Under the pieces are notes generated by a model. That model was not told the origin of the DNA, did no database searches, and worked only from the letters and a program-made list of their open reading frames with translations. From Saccharibacillus deserti (GTDB lineage Bacteria > Bacillota > Bacilli > Paenibacillales > Paenibacillaceae), in the NCBI RefSeq assembly GCF_013618475.1, contig NZ_JABJVN010000003.1:248001-312000 (forward strand): DNA of 64,000 nt, in the 5' to 3' direction. This document shows positions 29,673-37,744 of the stretch, piece after piece; the stretch's first letter is position 1; each line of letters opens with the position of its first letter. The position numbers and the translations under genes were made by a program.

Positions 29673-30638
29673 TTATTCGCCCGACTTGTCCGTGCTCTCG
29701 GCTGCCCCTGTTTCGGCGGCGTCCTTGTCTGGGGCTGCGCCTTTGCCGGAAGCTGCCGCATCGGCTGTCGCTTCCGCCGGAACGGCAATCTCGCCGACGG
29801 CGTTCTGCGAGGAGTACGCGCTGTCCGAACCTGCCGTAACGTGCAGCGCCTGCTTGTTCACCTGCAGCGTCGTGTCGACTTTGACGCTGGTGGAAGTCAG
29901 CTGGTTCGACTTCCGGTCCACGACGAGGCTGTAGCTGACCTTTCCTTCGGAACCGCCTTCGAACAGCGAAGAGAGCTCGGAAGACTGCTTAGAGTCGCCG
30001 AGCTGGCGTCCGAGCGCCTGTTCGATCAGCGCGCTCGCCTGTTCGCCGCTCGCTTCGTACGTCAGCGTATAAGCGGCATCGTCTTCGGCCAGCTTAAGAT
30101 TGTCTTTGTAAGCGCCGAGTTCTTCGATCAGCGGAGCCGGATCAAGCATCTCCGTCGTAATCGAGACTTCTTCTTCGGCTCCTTCGAGGCTCTGCGTACT
30201 CCAGGCGCCGGCGGCGTCCCTGGTATGCAGCTCGCTGCCGGCCGCATAGATCTCGGTCGTACCCTGCTGTCCCTGGGACAGGGTATCGATCTTCAGCCCG
30301 TATTGGACTTCCGGCTTCGCGATTACGTCTCCGGAGATATCGATGGCCGTTTCCATCGGATCGGGCGCTTTGGCGCCTTCGGCTGCCGGCTGTTCGACCA
30401 TATAGTTCGTTTTTGATTCGATCTTGTAGCTTTCCAGCGCCTGGGCTTCTTTGAGGGCCAGATCGTAGACCGAAGCGGCGGTTTGCGTCGTTTCGCCGGA
30501 CGGCTTGCTTTCTTTTTCCTTGTCGGTCGCTGCGCTGTCCGCCGTGCAGGCTGCCGAGAACAAGAGCAGCGAGAGGGCGCTGATTTTCAGCGTATTGGCC
30601 AGATAATGCCGATTGCGGTTTTGTTTTGCCGAGTACAT
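29673..30638 (-). CDS. LolA-like lipoprotein (DUF6612 type)
   Basis: 321 residues. The N terminus carries a type II signal peptide ending LLLFSAAC-TAD, so the mature protein is a lipid-anchored surface protein. The body has 'ALKEAQALESYKIESKTNYMVEQ', 'ETAIDISGDVIAKPEVQYGL', 'EIYAAGSELHTRDAAGAWSTQSL' and 'TLTYEASGEQASALIEQALG', the arrangement of the DUF6612/LolA-like lipoproteins common in Paenibacillus. The C-terminal 30 residues are Ala/Asp-rich and probably disordered. AAAGGGGATC precedes the ATG. Role unknown; LolA-like folds bind lipids. Confidence 0.82.
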   Translation of the reverse strand: MYSAKQNRNRHYLANTLKISALSLLLFSAACTADSAATDKEKESKPSGETTQTAASVYDLALKEAQALESYKIESKTNYMVEQPAAEGAKAPDPMETAIDISGDVIAKPEVQYGLKIDTLSQGQQGTTEIYAAGSELHTRDAAGAWSTQSLEGAEEEVSITTEMLDPAPLIEELGAYKDNLKLAEDDAAYTLTYEASGEQASALIEQALGRQLGDSKQSSELSSLFEGGSEGKVSYSLVVDRKSNQLTSTSVKVDTTLQVNKQALHVTAGSDSAYSSQNAVGEIAVPAEATADAAASGKGAAPDKDAAETGAAESTDKSGE

Positions 30639-30761
30639 GATGATCCCCTTTCGACTTGTGCGATACTTATTACCTTACCATTTTAGGCTCGCGAAGTAAA
30701 AAAGTTGAAGGTTTTCCGGAGGTTTTTTTGCGCAGGGCTTAATATTTCAAATTGTTGTCAC

Positions 30762-30790
30762 TTAACATTAAAGCTTTGGCGCGATATAAT
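30762..30790 (+). promoter_or_regulatory. Sigma-A promoter of the DUF420 gene
   Basis: -35 TTAACA (30762-30767), 17-nt spacer and a perfect -10 TATAAT (30785-30790). Confidence 0.75.
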
Positions 30791-30824
30791 AGTTAACGAC
30801 AAATTCGAAGGAGAATGCGCCCTT

Positions 30825-31388
30825 ATGAGCTCACCCAAGGAGAACGACAAGTACCGTTCGACCACGAATCGCAGCTTTGCCGGATTGATTATTACCATTT
30901 CCGTCGTTGCCAACATTATCATCCTGCTGCTGTTCTTCTCGCCGATCGGCTATCAGGGCAGTGTAGATTTCAACCTGACCATTTTCCCGCGTTTGAACGC
31001 CATTTTCAACAGCTTCACCTTTATCTTCCTGGTGTCGGCGCTGATCGCTATCATCCGCAAGAACGTTCCGGTCCACAAAGCTTTTATCATTGCCGCTTTT
31101 GTCTCGACCCTGCTCTTCCTCGTGTCTTATCTCACGTTCCATTACATTTCTCCGGAAACGGCGAAATACGGCGGAGAAGGCATTCTGCGCCCAATCTACT
31201 TCTTTATCCTGATCTCGCACAGCATTCTGGCCGCTCTGATTGTGCCTTTGGCGCTGTTTACGGTAGTCTTCGGCTGGACGATGCAGGTCGAGAAGCACCG
31301 CAAGATTGCCCGCTGGACGATGCCGATCTGGCTGTATGTCAGCTCGACGGGCGTTATCGTGTATCTGTTCATGGCTCCGTATTATTGA
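30825..31388 (+). CDS. DUF420 integral membrane protein (YozB/CtaM-related)
   Basis: 187 residues starting MSSPKENDKY at ATG 30825, with AAGGAG about 11 nt upstream. Five hydrophobic segments: FAGLIITISVVANIIILLLF, FIFLVSALIAIIR, FIIAAFVSTLLFLVSYLTFH, YFFILISHSILAALIVPLAL and MPIWLYVSSTGVIVYLFMAP. Histidines in the helices (KAFIIAAF...LTFHYISPE; ILISHSILA) match the DUF420 pattern. Relatives (CtaM/YozB) are needed for assembly or activity of heme-copper oxidases, so a respiratory assembly role is plausible. Upstream in-frame codons back to 30705 overlap the promoter and are not used. Confidence 0.85.
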   Translation: MSSPKENDKYRSTTNRSFAGLIITISVVANIIILLLFFSPIGYQGSVDFNLTIFPRLNAIFNSFTFIFLVSALIAIIRKNVPVHKAFIIAAFVSTLLFLVSYLTFHYISPETAKYGGEGILRPIYFFILISHSILAALIVPLALFTVVFGWTMQVEKHRKIARWTMPIWLYVSSTGVIVYLFMAPYY

Positions 31389-31423
31389 CCGGTTTCGAAG
31401 ATGAGATGTCTGTTCGGAAGAAG

Positions 31424-31456
31424 AAGCGTATCCGCGTTAAGCGGATACGCTTTTTT
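31424..31456 (+). terminator. Terminator of the DUF420 gene
   Basis: AAGCGTATCCGC and GCGGATACGCTT perfect arms followed by TTTT. Confidence 0.88.
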
Positions 31457-31547
31457 GATGGTTGCCGATGTCAGGTCAATTATGGTATAAAACATGACAA
31501 TATCTATAGATCATTCTAATGCCTCGAGGCGAAAAGGAGGAAGTTTT

Positions 31548-32627
31548 ATGCCGAACAATCTGTTGGAGGAACTGCTGCACAACCTGCCAAAAGTCGATCT
31601 GCACCTGCATCTGGACGGAAGTATCCGCGAATCGACCTTGTGGGAGATCGCTGCGCAGCAGGGTATAGAGCTGCCTGCCGCCCGGGCCGAAGACCTAACT
31701 CCTTTCATGAAGGTTACAGGAGAATGCGGAAGTTTACTTGAATATTTAGAAAAATTCGATTTCGTGGCAGGTTTTCTTCATCAAGCGGAGGTGCTGGAGC
31801 GGATTGCTTATGAAGTGGTGGAACAGGCTGCGGAGCAGAACTGCCGGTATATCGAAGTCCGCTTCGGTCCGCAGCTGCATCGATCCGAAGGATTGAGCTG
31901 CGAAGAAGTGATCGATGCGGTGCTGCGGGGACTGCGTCGGGGAGAAGCGGACTTCGGCGTGATCGCCCGCGGAATCGCCGCCTGCCTGCGCCATCATTCG
32001 CCGCACCGGAATATGGAAGTCATCGAGGCCGCCGCCGCTTTCCGGGAGCGGGGATTGGCGGCTGTCGACCTCGCAGGCCCGGAAGCGGCTTTCCCCGCCC
32101 ACCTGCACCGTGCCGTATTCGAATACGCCCAGCTGTTGGATATGCCGGTAACGATTCATGCGGGCGAAGCGGGCGGCGCCGACAATATTCATGAAGCGAT
32201 TGTGCGCTTGGGCGCTTCCCGGATCGGACATGGGGTGCGGCTGCGCGAAAATCCCAACGTGCTGAATCTGGTGCGCGAACGGCAGATCGTACTCGAGATG
32301 TGCCCGCTCAGCAATTTCCAGACCAAAGCCATGGAGAGTTGGGAGACGTATCCGATCCGCGAGTATTTCGATGCCGGCCTGAAGCTGACGATCAATACCG
32401 ATAATCTGACCGTATCCGATACGTCGCTGGTCAAGGAGTACACGGTGCTGATCGAGAAGTTCGGCTTCACGCCGTCCGAGATCGCCTCGCTGATTCTGAA
32501 CGGGGTTGATGCGGCATTTCTGCCGGCTGCAGACAAGGAACGCCTGCGCGCCGATTTCCTGCAGGCGTTCGCTCTGCTGGGGCTGCGGCCACCGGCACCC
32601 CCTTCTTCGATATCGGCCGCCGGATAA
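31548..32627 (+). CDS. add: Adenosine deaminase
   Basis: 359 residues from ATG 31548, with AAAAGGAGG at 8-nt spacing. The enzyme deaminates adenosine or deoxyadenosine to inosine in purine salvage. Zinc and catalytic motifs are in order: LHLHLDGS, IHAGEAGGADNI (catalytic Glu), SRIGHGVRL, and NTDNLTVSDTSL. The last motif has TDN where many enzymes have TDD; actinobacterial deaminases also carry TDN, so this is not expected to abolish activity. Related proteins act on adenine or 6-aminodeoxyfutalosine, so the substrate is inferred from overall similarity. Confidence 0.9.
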   Translation: MPNNLLEELLHNLPKVDLHLHLDGSIRESTLWEIAAQQGIELPAARAEDLTPFMKVTGECGSLLEYLEKFDFVAGFLHQAEVLERIAYEVVEQAAEQNCRYIEVRFGPQLHRSEGLSCEEVIDAVLRGLRRGEADFGVIARGIAACLRHHSPHRNMEVIEAAAAFRERGLAAVDLAGPEAAFPAHLHRAVFEYAQLLDMPVTIHAGEAGGADNIHEAIVRLGASRIGHGVRLRENPNVLNLVRERQIVLEMCPLSNFQTKAMESWETYPIREYFDAGLKLTINTDNLTVSDTSLVKEYTVLIEKFGFTPSEIASLILNGVDAAFLPAADKERLRADFLQAFALLGLRPPAPPSSISAAG

Positions 32628-32732
32628 ACGAAAAATGCTGCGAGAAAGATCACAATGAAGCGCTTTCTTTTGATGTAGACTGAATAGACAAACCCCAGTC
32701 GGATTTATTCATCAATAAGGAGGCGCTTTGTC

Positions 32733-33260
32733 ATGATTAGGCGGAAATGGCGCAAACGGGCGAAATGGAAAACGCTCCTGCTCGGACTGGTTGGCATGAT
32801 CATGCTGACAGGCTGCACGGTTCGGGAATCGATGGCCGAGCAGCAGATTTACGGCAGCAACGAGCTGATTGCGCGGAGCGGAGACCGTTACAGCTTCGAT
32901 TTCCGGGAAGGAGCGGTCGAAGAAGGAACCGCGGCGTTCGATTTCGGACAGTTTACCGGCAGGCAGACGCTCTGGACGGTAGATGCGCCCGAAGCCGCAC
33001 AGGTTACGCTGGAACTTGTATTGGGCATCGATAACGGCAAATGCAAAGTCGTCCATATTCTGCCGGGCGGGGATGTGGTGAAACTGGCCGATGCCGGAGC
33101 GGAAGCGGATGGGGGACCGATTATTCTGGATCTGCCCAAAGGCAAGAATGTCATCAAACTGATCGGCAAAAAAGCCTACGGCACCGTCCGGGCCGAATTC
33201 ACCGGCACGGAAACGGTGACGATCCGCTCGGCGGCAATCGAGACCGACTCCGCAGACTGA
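32733..33260 (+). CDS. Small lipoprotein of unknown function
   Basis: 175 residues. A very basic N terminus (MIRRKWRKRAKWK) is followed by a hydrophobic core and lipobox LTGC (Cys near 28). The mature part is rich in beta-strand patterns: SFDFREGAVEEGTAAFDFGQFTGRQTLWTVDA, 'VTLELVLGIDNGKCKVVHILPGG', 'GPIILDLPKGKNVIKLIGKKAYG', and 'FTGTETVTIRSAAIETDS'. This resembles a jelly-roll or galactose-binding-like fold, but I do not recognise a family. AAGGAGG precedes the ATG. A GAAGCGCTTTC motif at 32656-32666 upstream could be a degenerate cre site. A terminator follows. Confidence 0.75.
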   Translation: MIRRKWRKRAKWKTLLLGLVGMIMLTGCTVRESMAEQQIYGSNELIARSGDRYSFDFREGAVEEGTAAFDFGQFTGRQTLWTVDAPEAAQVTLELVLGIDNGKCKVVHILPGGDVVKLADAGAEADGGPIILDLPKGKNVIKLIGKKAYGTVRAEFTGTETVTIRSAAIETDSAD

Positions 33261-33335
33261 ACGATGCAGGGCAAGAATCCCGGTCCCGGGTTCGCCGCCG
33301 CGGCAGGTCCGCGATCGGCAGTCCGGGTGAACAAG

Positions 33336-33370
33336 AAAAAAGGAATCTCCATAGGGAGATTCCTTTTTTT
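33336..33370. terminator. Bidirectional terminator between convergent genes
   Basis: AAAAAAGGAATCTCC and GGAGATTCCTTTTTT perfect 15-base arms around a four-base loop. It serves the lipoprotein gene and the Fur-box small gene. Confidence 0.92.
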
Positions 33371-33409
33371 GCGGCCGCGTGACAGCTTGTGCGGCTTATT
33401 CCGGTTCTA

Positions 33410-33559
33410 TTAGGCTTTCGCCCCTTCAAAACGCATGATGCGTTCGAGTTTACGCGTGATTTCTTTCTGCCATTTCTTGTCGCCGACCTGAACGGCCACG
33501 TTAAGCAGAACCAGGTAATCGTCGAAGTTGAGATTCACTCTTGAAGTCGATGGTTGCAT
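33410..33559 (-). CDS. 49-residue protein preceded by a perfect Fur box
   Basis: Protein MQPSTSRVNLNFDDYLVLLN continuing VAVQVGDKKWQKEI and ending RIMRFEGAKA. It has no membrane segment, is mostly helical by pattern and carries a modest net positive charge (9 Lys/Arg, 6 Asp/Glu). I start it at the ATG with first base 33559, which has AAAGGAG 11 nt upstream; a longer in-frame version starting at 33616 would cover the Fur box and is unlikely. Small basic Fur-regulated proteins (FbpA, FbpB, FbpC) exist in B. subtilis and assist an iron-sparing small RNA, but this sequence does not match them in any way I can see. Confidence 0.65.
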   Translation of the reverse strand: MQPSTSRVNLNFDDYLVLLNVAVQVGDKKWQKEITRKLERIMRFEGAKA

Positions 33560-33600
33560 ACGAGGGTGCGCTCCTTTGAAGTCAAATCGCCGTGCAGGAA

Positions 33601-33615
33601 TGATAATCATTATCA
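33601..33615 (-). promoter_or_regulatory. Perfect Fur box (7-1-7)
   Basis: TGATAATCATTATCA equals the Bacillus 7-1-7 Fur consensus TGATAATNATTATCA with no mismatch. It sits between the promoter and the ribosome site of the 49-residue gene. PerR and Zur boxes differ at defined positions (TTATAAT.., TCGTAAT..), so Fur is the best fit. Confidence 0.85.
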
Positions 33616-33630
33616 CATCTTCTAATTCCT

Positions 33631-33658
33631 ATTATCCATACTTTTAAGTAAAATGCAA
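33631..33658 (-). promoter_or_regulatory. Promoter of the Fur-box small gene
   Basis: On the minus strand -35 TTGCAT (33653-33658), 16-nt spacer, -10 GATAAT (33631-33636). The Fur box starts 15 nt after the -10, over the expected transcription start. Confidence 0.55.
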
Positions 33659-33745
33659 CGAGCGATTCAGCAAAAAAAGAGAATTTTCGTTATAATCCTT
33701 TAAATTTGACGGAATTGCGTCGGTGGAAAAGAGGGGCCAGCGTAA

Positions 33746-33886
33746 TTGCTGCTGATCTTGTCCCCGTTCTTGTTGAACTTCGATATTCCGGGTCTATTCG
33801 CGATTTTGTTGGTGCTGGGGTTTCGGCGGGCGGGCCGGGATCTGGACGAAGCGGACCCGCAGCATCGGCTGGATATTCGGATCTGA
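33746..33886 (+). CDS. Possible 46-residue single-pass membrane protein
   Basis: TTG 33746 opens a frame reading MLLILSPFLLNFDIPGLFAI, then LLVLGFRRAGRDLDEADPQH and RLDIRI. It has one membrane helix followed by a charged cytoplasmic tail of alternating Arg and Asp, a very natural small membrane protein layout. GAGGGG lies 9 nt upstream, and an in-frame stop directly precedes the TTG, so this is the only possible start. A TATAAT hexamer is at 33691-33696 and a strong terminator follows at 33934. I do not recognise the family. Confidence 0.5.
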   Translation: MLLILSPFLLNFDIPGLFAILLVLGFRRAGRDLDEADPQHRLDIRI

Positions 33887-33933
33887 CGGAGAAGCGGTGC
33901 ACAAGATACACGGAAGCCATCCGCGACAACAGC

Positions 33934-33975
33934 AAAAACCCTGAACTTGTCCATCCGGACAAGTTCAGGGTTTTT
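33934..33975. terminator. Perfect bidirectional terminator
   Basis: Nineteen-base perfect arms (AAAAACCCTGAACTTGTCC and complement) around ATCC, between the small membrane frame and the GH38 gene. Confidence 0.92.
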
Positions 33976-34075
33976 CCGTCTTCCGCTGCTATGCGCTGCG
34001 CATGGGACTTCTATCCGCAAGAATTCGGCTGACCGCCTATCAGGCTATCGGGACAACTTGGCCGATGCCGCTTGA

Positions 34076-37000
34076 TCAGACGCGCAGCTCGATCGCGAAG
34101 GTGCGAATCTCATACGGCTCAAGCGTAAAGCCGATCGGCGTTCCGACCTGCCGGTCGCCTTCCGGCCGCTCCAGCAGGTCGCATTCCTGCCAGGAAGCGA
34201 TCGTCAGATCGCTGGCAAGCGCCAGACGCCGACGGCTGCCGGAGAAGTCGTGCACGCGCACGATGACGGAACCGCCGTCTTCGGAGCGCTTGACGGCCGA
34301 GATCATGGCCGTCGGCCGATCGGCGAAGCCGCCTGCACGTTCCGCCGCGTTCTCCAGGCGGAACATCGACAGCGCCGGCCGAGCCGGCGCGCCCGGGGAG
34401 ACGCGCAGCGGATCGTTGAGCGCCCAGGCGCTCGGGACCGTGCCGCCGGCCAGCCAGTCGCCGGCGTGCGGCAGCAGCGAATACGTGAATTCGTGCGCGC
34501 CTTGGTCGGCTTCGGTGTCCGGATGCTGCGCGCACTTGATCAGCGACAGCCGCAAGACGTTGTCCTTGATGTCGTAGCCGTATTTGCAGTCGTTGAGCAG
34601 GCTGACGCCGTAGCCTTTGTCCGACAGGTCGGCCCATTGGTGGCCGACCGTCTCGAAGCGGGCCATATCCCAGCTCGTGTTCCAGTGCGTCGGCCGCGTG
34701 ACGTTGCCGTACTGCACGTCGTACGTCGCTTCGGTCGCGCGGACCTGTACCGGGAACGAAGCTTTGAGCAGGACGCGGCGCTCATGCCAGTCCGCAGTCG
34801 TCTTGAAGTCGATGCGGCGATCATGCGCGTAGACGCTCAGATGCTGCTTAAGGCGCGAAGATTCCGTCTCCCAGACGAAGGAGATCACGCAGCGCAGCGG
34901 ACCGTTCTCGATTACGGAGACATCCGTCAGGTTGTCGAGTTCCCATGATTTCTGCTGGTAAAAGAGATCGACGTCCCAGGCTTCGTGCGCCAGCGGCTTG
35001 TCTTCGAACAGCTGCAGGACGTTGCCGCGCTGCCCGGAAGCCAGCACTTCGCGGTCTTCGTCGCGGTCGTAGATCCGAGTCAGCTGGCCGCGTTCGTTCC
35101 AGTCCAGCTCATAGAACGGCGTCGAGACGCCGCTCTGGCGCAGCGTGAACGGTCCGGCCGGTTCCGCCGATGCCGGATTTGCCGATCCGACCGGCTCGAA
35201 CGTCAGCTCCGCATAGCCGAGCGCAGGCACCGCCGAAGCTTCGACCAGCCAGCTTCCGCCTGCATACTGCGCGTTCAGCGGCTCGCCGAGGTGGTTTTTC
35301 CAGATGCCGCCCGGTGACTGCCCGTCCGGGCAGCCTGCAAGGACACCGTCTCCGTCGGCGGCGGGAATCTCGATCAGCCCGCTCTCCGCCCACGGCGAAG
35401 AGTTCCAGACCGTATAGCGTCCCGGCGCAGTAGACGAAGCGTTCACACCGGATGTTCCTTGCAAGGATTCCGGGCCGCGCACGTCTGCCTCCGCTTCCGT
35501 TTCGGGGGCCGCCTCATTTTCTTTGCCTTCGATCTGCGCCTTGCCCGCCAGCAGCCCTTGCTCGGCGGCGTTTCGGGCTTGCAGTCCGAGCCGCTGCGCT
35601 TGCGCGTATTCGATCGTGCTGTCCTCGTACACTTCGCGAATCGACGAGCCCGGGATGATGTCGTGGAACTGGTTGCGGAGGATGATTTTCCAGCCTTCGT
35701 CCAGCTCTTTTTTGGCATACAGATTCCAGTCTTCCGCCGTCACGGCATGCAGCGCGCTCAGCCATTCGCTGCTTCGGTACAGCAGTTCGAGCTTGCGGTT
35801 CATGCGCTTATTGTAGGCTTGGCTCGTATAGGTGCCGCGGTGGTATTCCAGGTACAGCTCGCCGTCCCAGGTATGCACGTAGCTGTCGGTCTGCTCGACC
35901 GTCTCGCGCAGCTCCCGGAAATAATCGCCGGCACTGCCGGTCTTCATCTTCGGCAGGCCCGGCATCCGGTCGATCCGGCGGCGCATCTCCAGCATGTTCC
36001 GGTTCACCCCGCCGCCTCCGTCGCCGTAGCCGTAGGAGAACAGCAGCTTCTGGTTCATCTCCTTGTCGCGGTAGGCGTCCCAGCTGCCTTGAACCGTCTT
36101 GGGCATGATGTTGCCGTTATACGTGTAGAACCACGAGCCCGGACCGGACCACGGCTCCGTCGTCGTGATGAAGTGCGTCAGGATCTCCGTGCCGTCCATT
36201 CCGCGCCACATGAAGGTGTCATGCGGCATGCGGTTGTATTGGTTCCAGCTGATCTTCGTCGTCATGAACGTGTGGATGCCGGATTTTTTGAGGATCTGCG
36301 GCAGTGCCCAGCTGTAGCCGAACACGTCGGGCAGCCACAGATAATCCGATTCGACGCCGAATTCTTCCCGGTAGAACTTCGTCCCGACCAGGATCTGCCG
36401 CACCAACGACTCGCCCGACGTCAGATTGCAGTCCGCTTCCAGCCACATGGCGCCGCCGGCTTCCCAGCGTCCTTCCGCCGCGCGCGCCTTGATGTCCGCG
36501 TACAGCTCGGGATAATCGGTCTTGACGTAATCGTAGAGCTGGGGCTGCGTCTGGAGAAACGTATACTCGGGGAACAGCTCCATCAGGCGCATGACCGTCG
36601 AGAACGAACGGGCCGTTTTTTCCCGCGTATGCTTGAGGCGCCAGAGCCACGCCACGTCGATATGGGTATGGCCGACCGCCGTGATCTCGACCGCCGAATG
36701 CTTCTCCATGCCGTCGATCGCGCCGGACAGCTCATCACGCGCTTCGCGCAGCGACTCGTAGAAAGCGTCGGAGCCCGGCGCGTTCCAGTCGATCCGCAGC
36801 AGCGAACGGTCCGCCGCCTTGAGCAGCTGCGAGCGTTCCGGCAGGTTCTCGGCGAGCACCGCCACCGTCTCGGAGACCGCCAGCAGCGTGTAATAGTAGT
36901 CGTCCGCCGCTTCGTCGAGCCAGCATACTTCCGCGATGCGGATACCGTGCGTCTGGTCGCGCCGCACGCCGCCGCCTTCGAGGCCGGACCACAGGCGCAG

Positions 37001-37405
37001 CGTCAGAGGCAGCGCGGTGCCGGCCGTTTCCTCGTTGAAAAAGACTTCCAAGTGGTTGGAATCGACGCCTTGGTATGGCTTGCCGTGCAGATAGAAGAGC
37101 GATTCGAACCCGGAGTTGTTGCCCCCGCCGGTCTCGCCCAGGTCGAAACGTCCGAGAATGCGGCGTCCGGCCCATTCGCACGGCACGTCCACTTCGGCGT
37201 GGAGCCACAGGTACAGGTCGCGTCCGCTCCACGTATCGCCAATCTTGAGCGTACCGTCGTAATCGGCCGGAGCGGGAATCTCGGGATTGATCTCTTTGCG
37301 CGTATCTTCCATGGAGCGGAACGCCGGGATCGGCATCCGGTCGCGGTAGCGGTAATCGGCCAGCTCGTGCAGGCGGGAACGCAGTTTGGCTTCGGTCAAA
37401 AACAT
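34076..37405 (-). CDS. Alpha-mannosidase, GH38
   Basis: 1109 residues, no signal peptide, so cytoplasmic. Domain order: N-terminal beta domain (DTWSGRDLYLWLHAEVDVP), zinc-binding catalytic domain with GHTHIDVAWLW (His246, His248, Asp250) and nucleophile Asp in LWLPDVFGYSWALPQILKK, the middle helical domain with RNQFHDIIPGSSIREVY, then C-terminal beta-sandwiches ending LEPYEIRTFAIEL. This is the bacterial/vacuolar class II alpha-mannosidase layout; these enzymes trim alpha-mannose from oligosaccharides. A Glu/Ala-rich insert (ENEAAPETEAEADVRG) joins the helical and beta domains. AAGGAGG precedes the ATG. It is divergent from the sensor kinase gene and close to the GH85 gene, supporting N-glycan breakdown. 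Confidence 0.93.
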   Translation of the reverse strand: MFLTEAKLRSRLHELADYRYRDRMPIPAFRSMEDTRKEINPEIPAPADYDGTLKIGDTWSGRDLYLWLHAEVDVPCEWAGRRILGRFDLGETGGGNNSGFESLFYLHGKPYQGVDSNHLEVFFNEETAGTALPLTLRLWSGLEGGGVRRDQTHGIRIAEVCWLDEAADDYYYTLLAVSETVAVLAENLPERSQLLKAADRSLLRIDWNAPGSDAFYESLREARDELSGAIDGMEKHSAVEITAVGHTHIDVAWLWRLKHTREKTARSFSTVMRLMELFPEYTFLQTQPQLYDYVKTDYPELYADIKARAAEGRWEAGGAMWLEADCNLTSGESLVRQILVGTKFYREEFGVESDYLWLPDVFGYSWALPQILKKSGIHTFMTTKISWNQYNRMPHDTFMWRGMDGTEILTHFITTTEPWSGPGSWFYTYNGNIMPKTVQGSWDAYRDKEMNQKLLFSYGYGDGGGGVNRNMLEMRRRIDRMPGLPKMKTGSAGDYFRELRETVEQTDSYVHTWDGELYLEYHRGTYTSQAYNKRMNRKLELLYRSSEWLSALHAVTAEDWNLYAKKELDEGWKIILRNQFHDIIPGSSIREVYEDSTIEYAQAQRLGLQARNAAEQGLLAGKAQIEGKENEAAPETEAEADVRGPESLQGTSGVNASSTAPGRYTVWNSSPWAESGLIEIPAADGDGVLAGCPDGQSPGGIWKNHLGEPLNAQYAGGSWLVEASAVPALGYAELTFEPVGSANPASAEPAGPFTLRQSGVSTPFYELDWNERGQLTRIYDRDEDREVLASGQRGNVLQLFEDKPLAHEAWDVDLFYQQKSWELDNLTDVSVIENGPLRCVISFVWETESSRLKQHLSVYAHDRRIDFKTTADWHERRVLLKASFPVQVRATEATYDVQYGNVTRPTHWNTSWDMARFETVGHQWADLSDKGYGVSLLNDCKYGYDIKDNVLRLSLIKCAQHPDTEADQGAHEFTYSLLPHAGDWLAGGTVPSAWALNDPLRVSPGAPARPALSMFRLENAAERAGGFADRPTAMISAVKRSEDGGSVIVRVHDFSGSRRRLALASDLTIASWQECDLLERPEGDRQVGTPIGFTLEPYEIRTFAIELRV

Positions 37406-37575
37406 AGGAAAAAAACCTCCTTGTACGGCGCTTGGATAAACGCTCGGGTAGTTGGGCGATTGTCAAACGGCCGGAGGCGGGCGGGTCTGCGACAAGACCG
37501 GGGATCTTCGCCGTTTGCGCGGAAATGTGCCGGAGTTTGCAGAAGCTGAATCGATCTTGGGGGATCATCAAGGCC

Positions 37576-37604
37576 ATTATAAGCGGAAGCGGGACTTTTT
37601 TTAA
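37576..37604 (-). promoter_or_regulatory. Promoter of the GH38 gene
   Basis: On the minus strand -10 TATAAT (37576-37581) with TTAAAA (37599-37604) 17 nt upstream. Confidence 0.5.
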
Positions 37605-37656
37605 AGCGGAATTCGCGACAAAAATGACCAATATTGCGACATCGAAGCAAAGGGGT

Positions 37657-37685
37657 TTGCCGCCGGCAAACGCCGGTGGTACACT
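37657..37685 (+). promoter_or_regulatory. Promoter of the sensor kinase gene
   Basis: -35 TTGCCG (37657-37662), 17-nt spacer, -10 TACACT (37680-37685) with an extended TGG in front. The 340-nt divergent region otherwise holds only the GH38 leader and promoter. Confidence 0.5.
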
Positions 37686-37744
37686 GTGCGCAGAAAAGAA
37701 CGGACCGGACGATCAACCCTTGAGCCGGCGGGAAGGGGAGCGGC

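Noticed and set aside
30815-31519. 234-codon frame overlapping the DUF420 gene
   Set aside because: It translates the DUF420 gene in the wrong phase and crosses its terminator.
31548-32627. Adenosine deaminase as inactive because of TDN instead of TDD
   Set aside because: The same TDN variant occurs in other bacterial adenosine deaminases and the remaining zinc and catalytic motifs are intact.
33706-34032. 108-codon plus-strand frame covering the terminator at 33934
   Set aside because: It reads through a perfect terminator hairpin and has no domain; the 46-codon frame in another phase is more protein-like.
35459-37549. Plus-strand frame of about 700 codons opposite the GH38 gene
   Set aside because: Antisense of a gene with all catalytic motifs in place; the frame has shadow-type composition.
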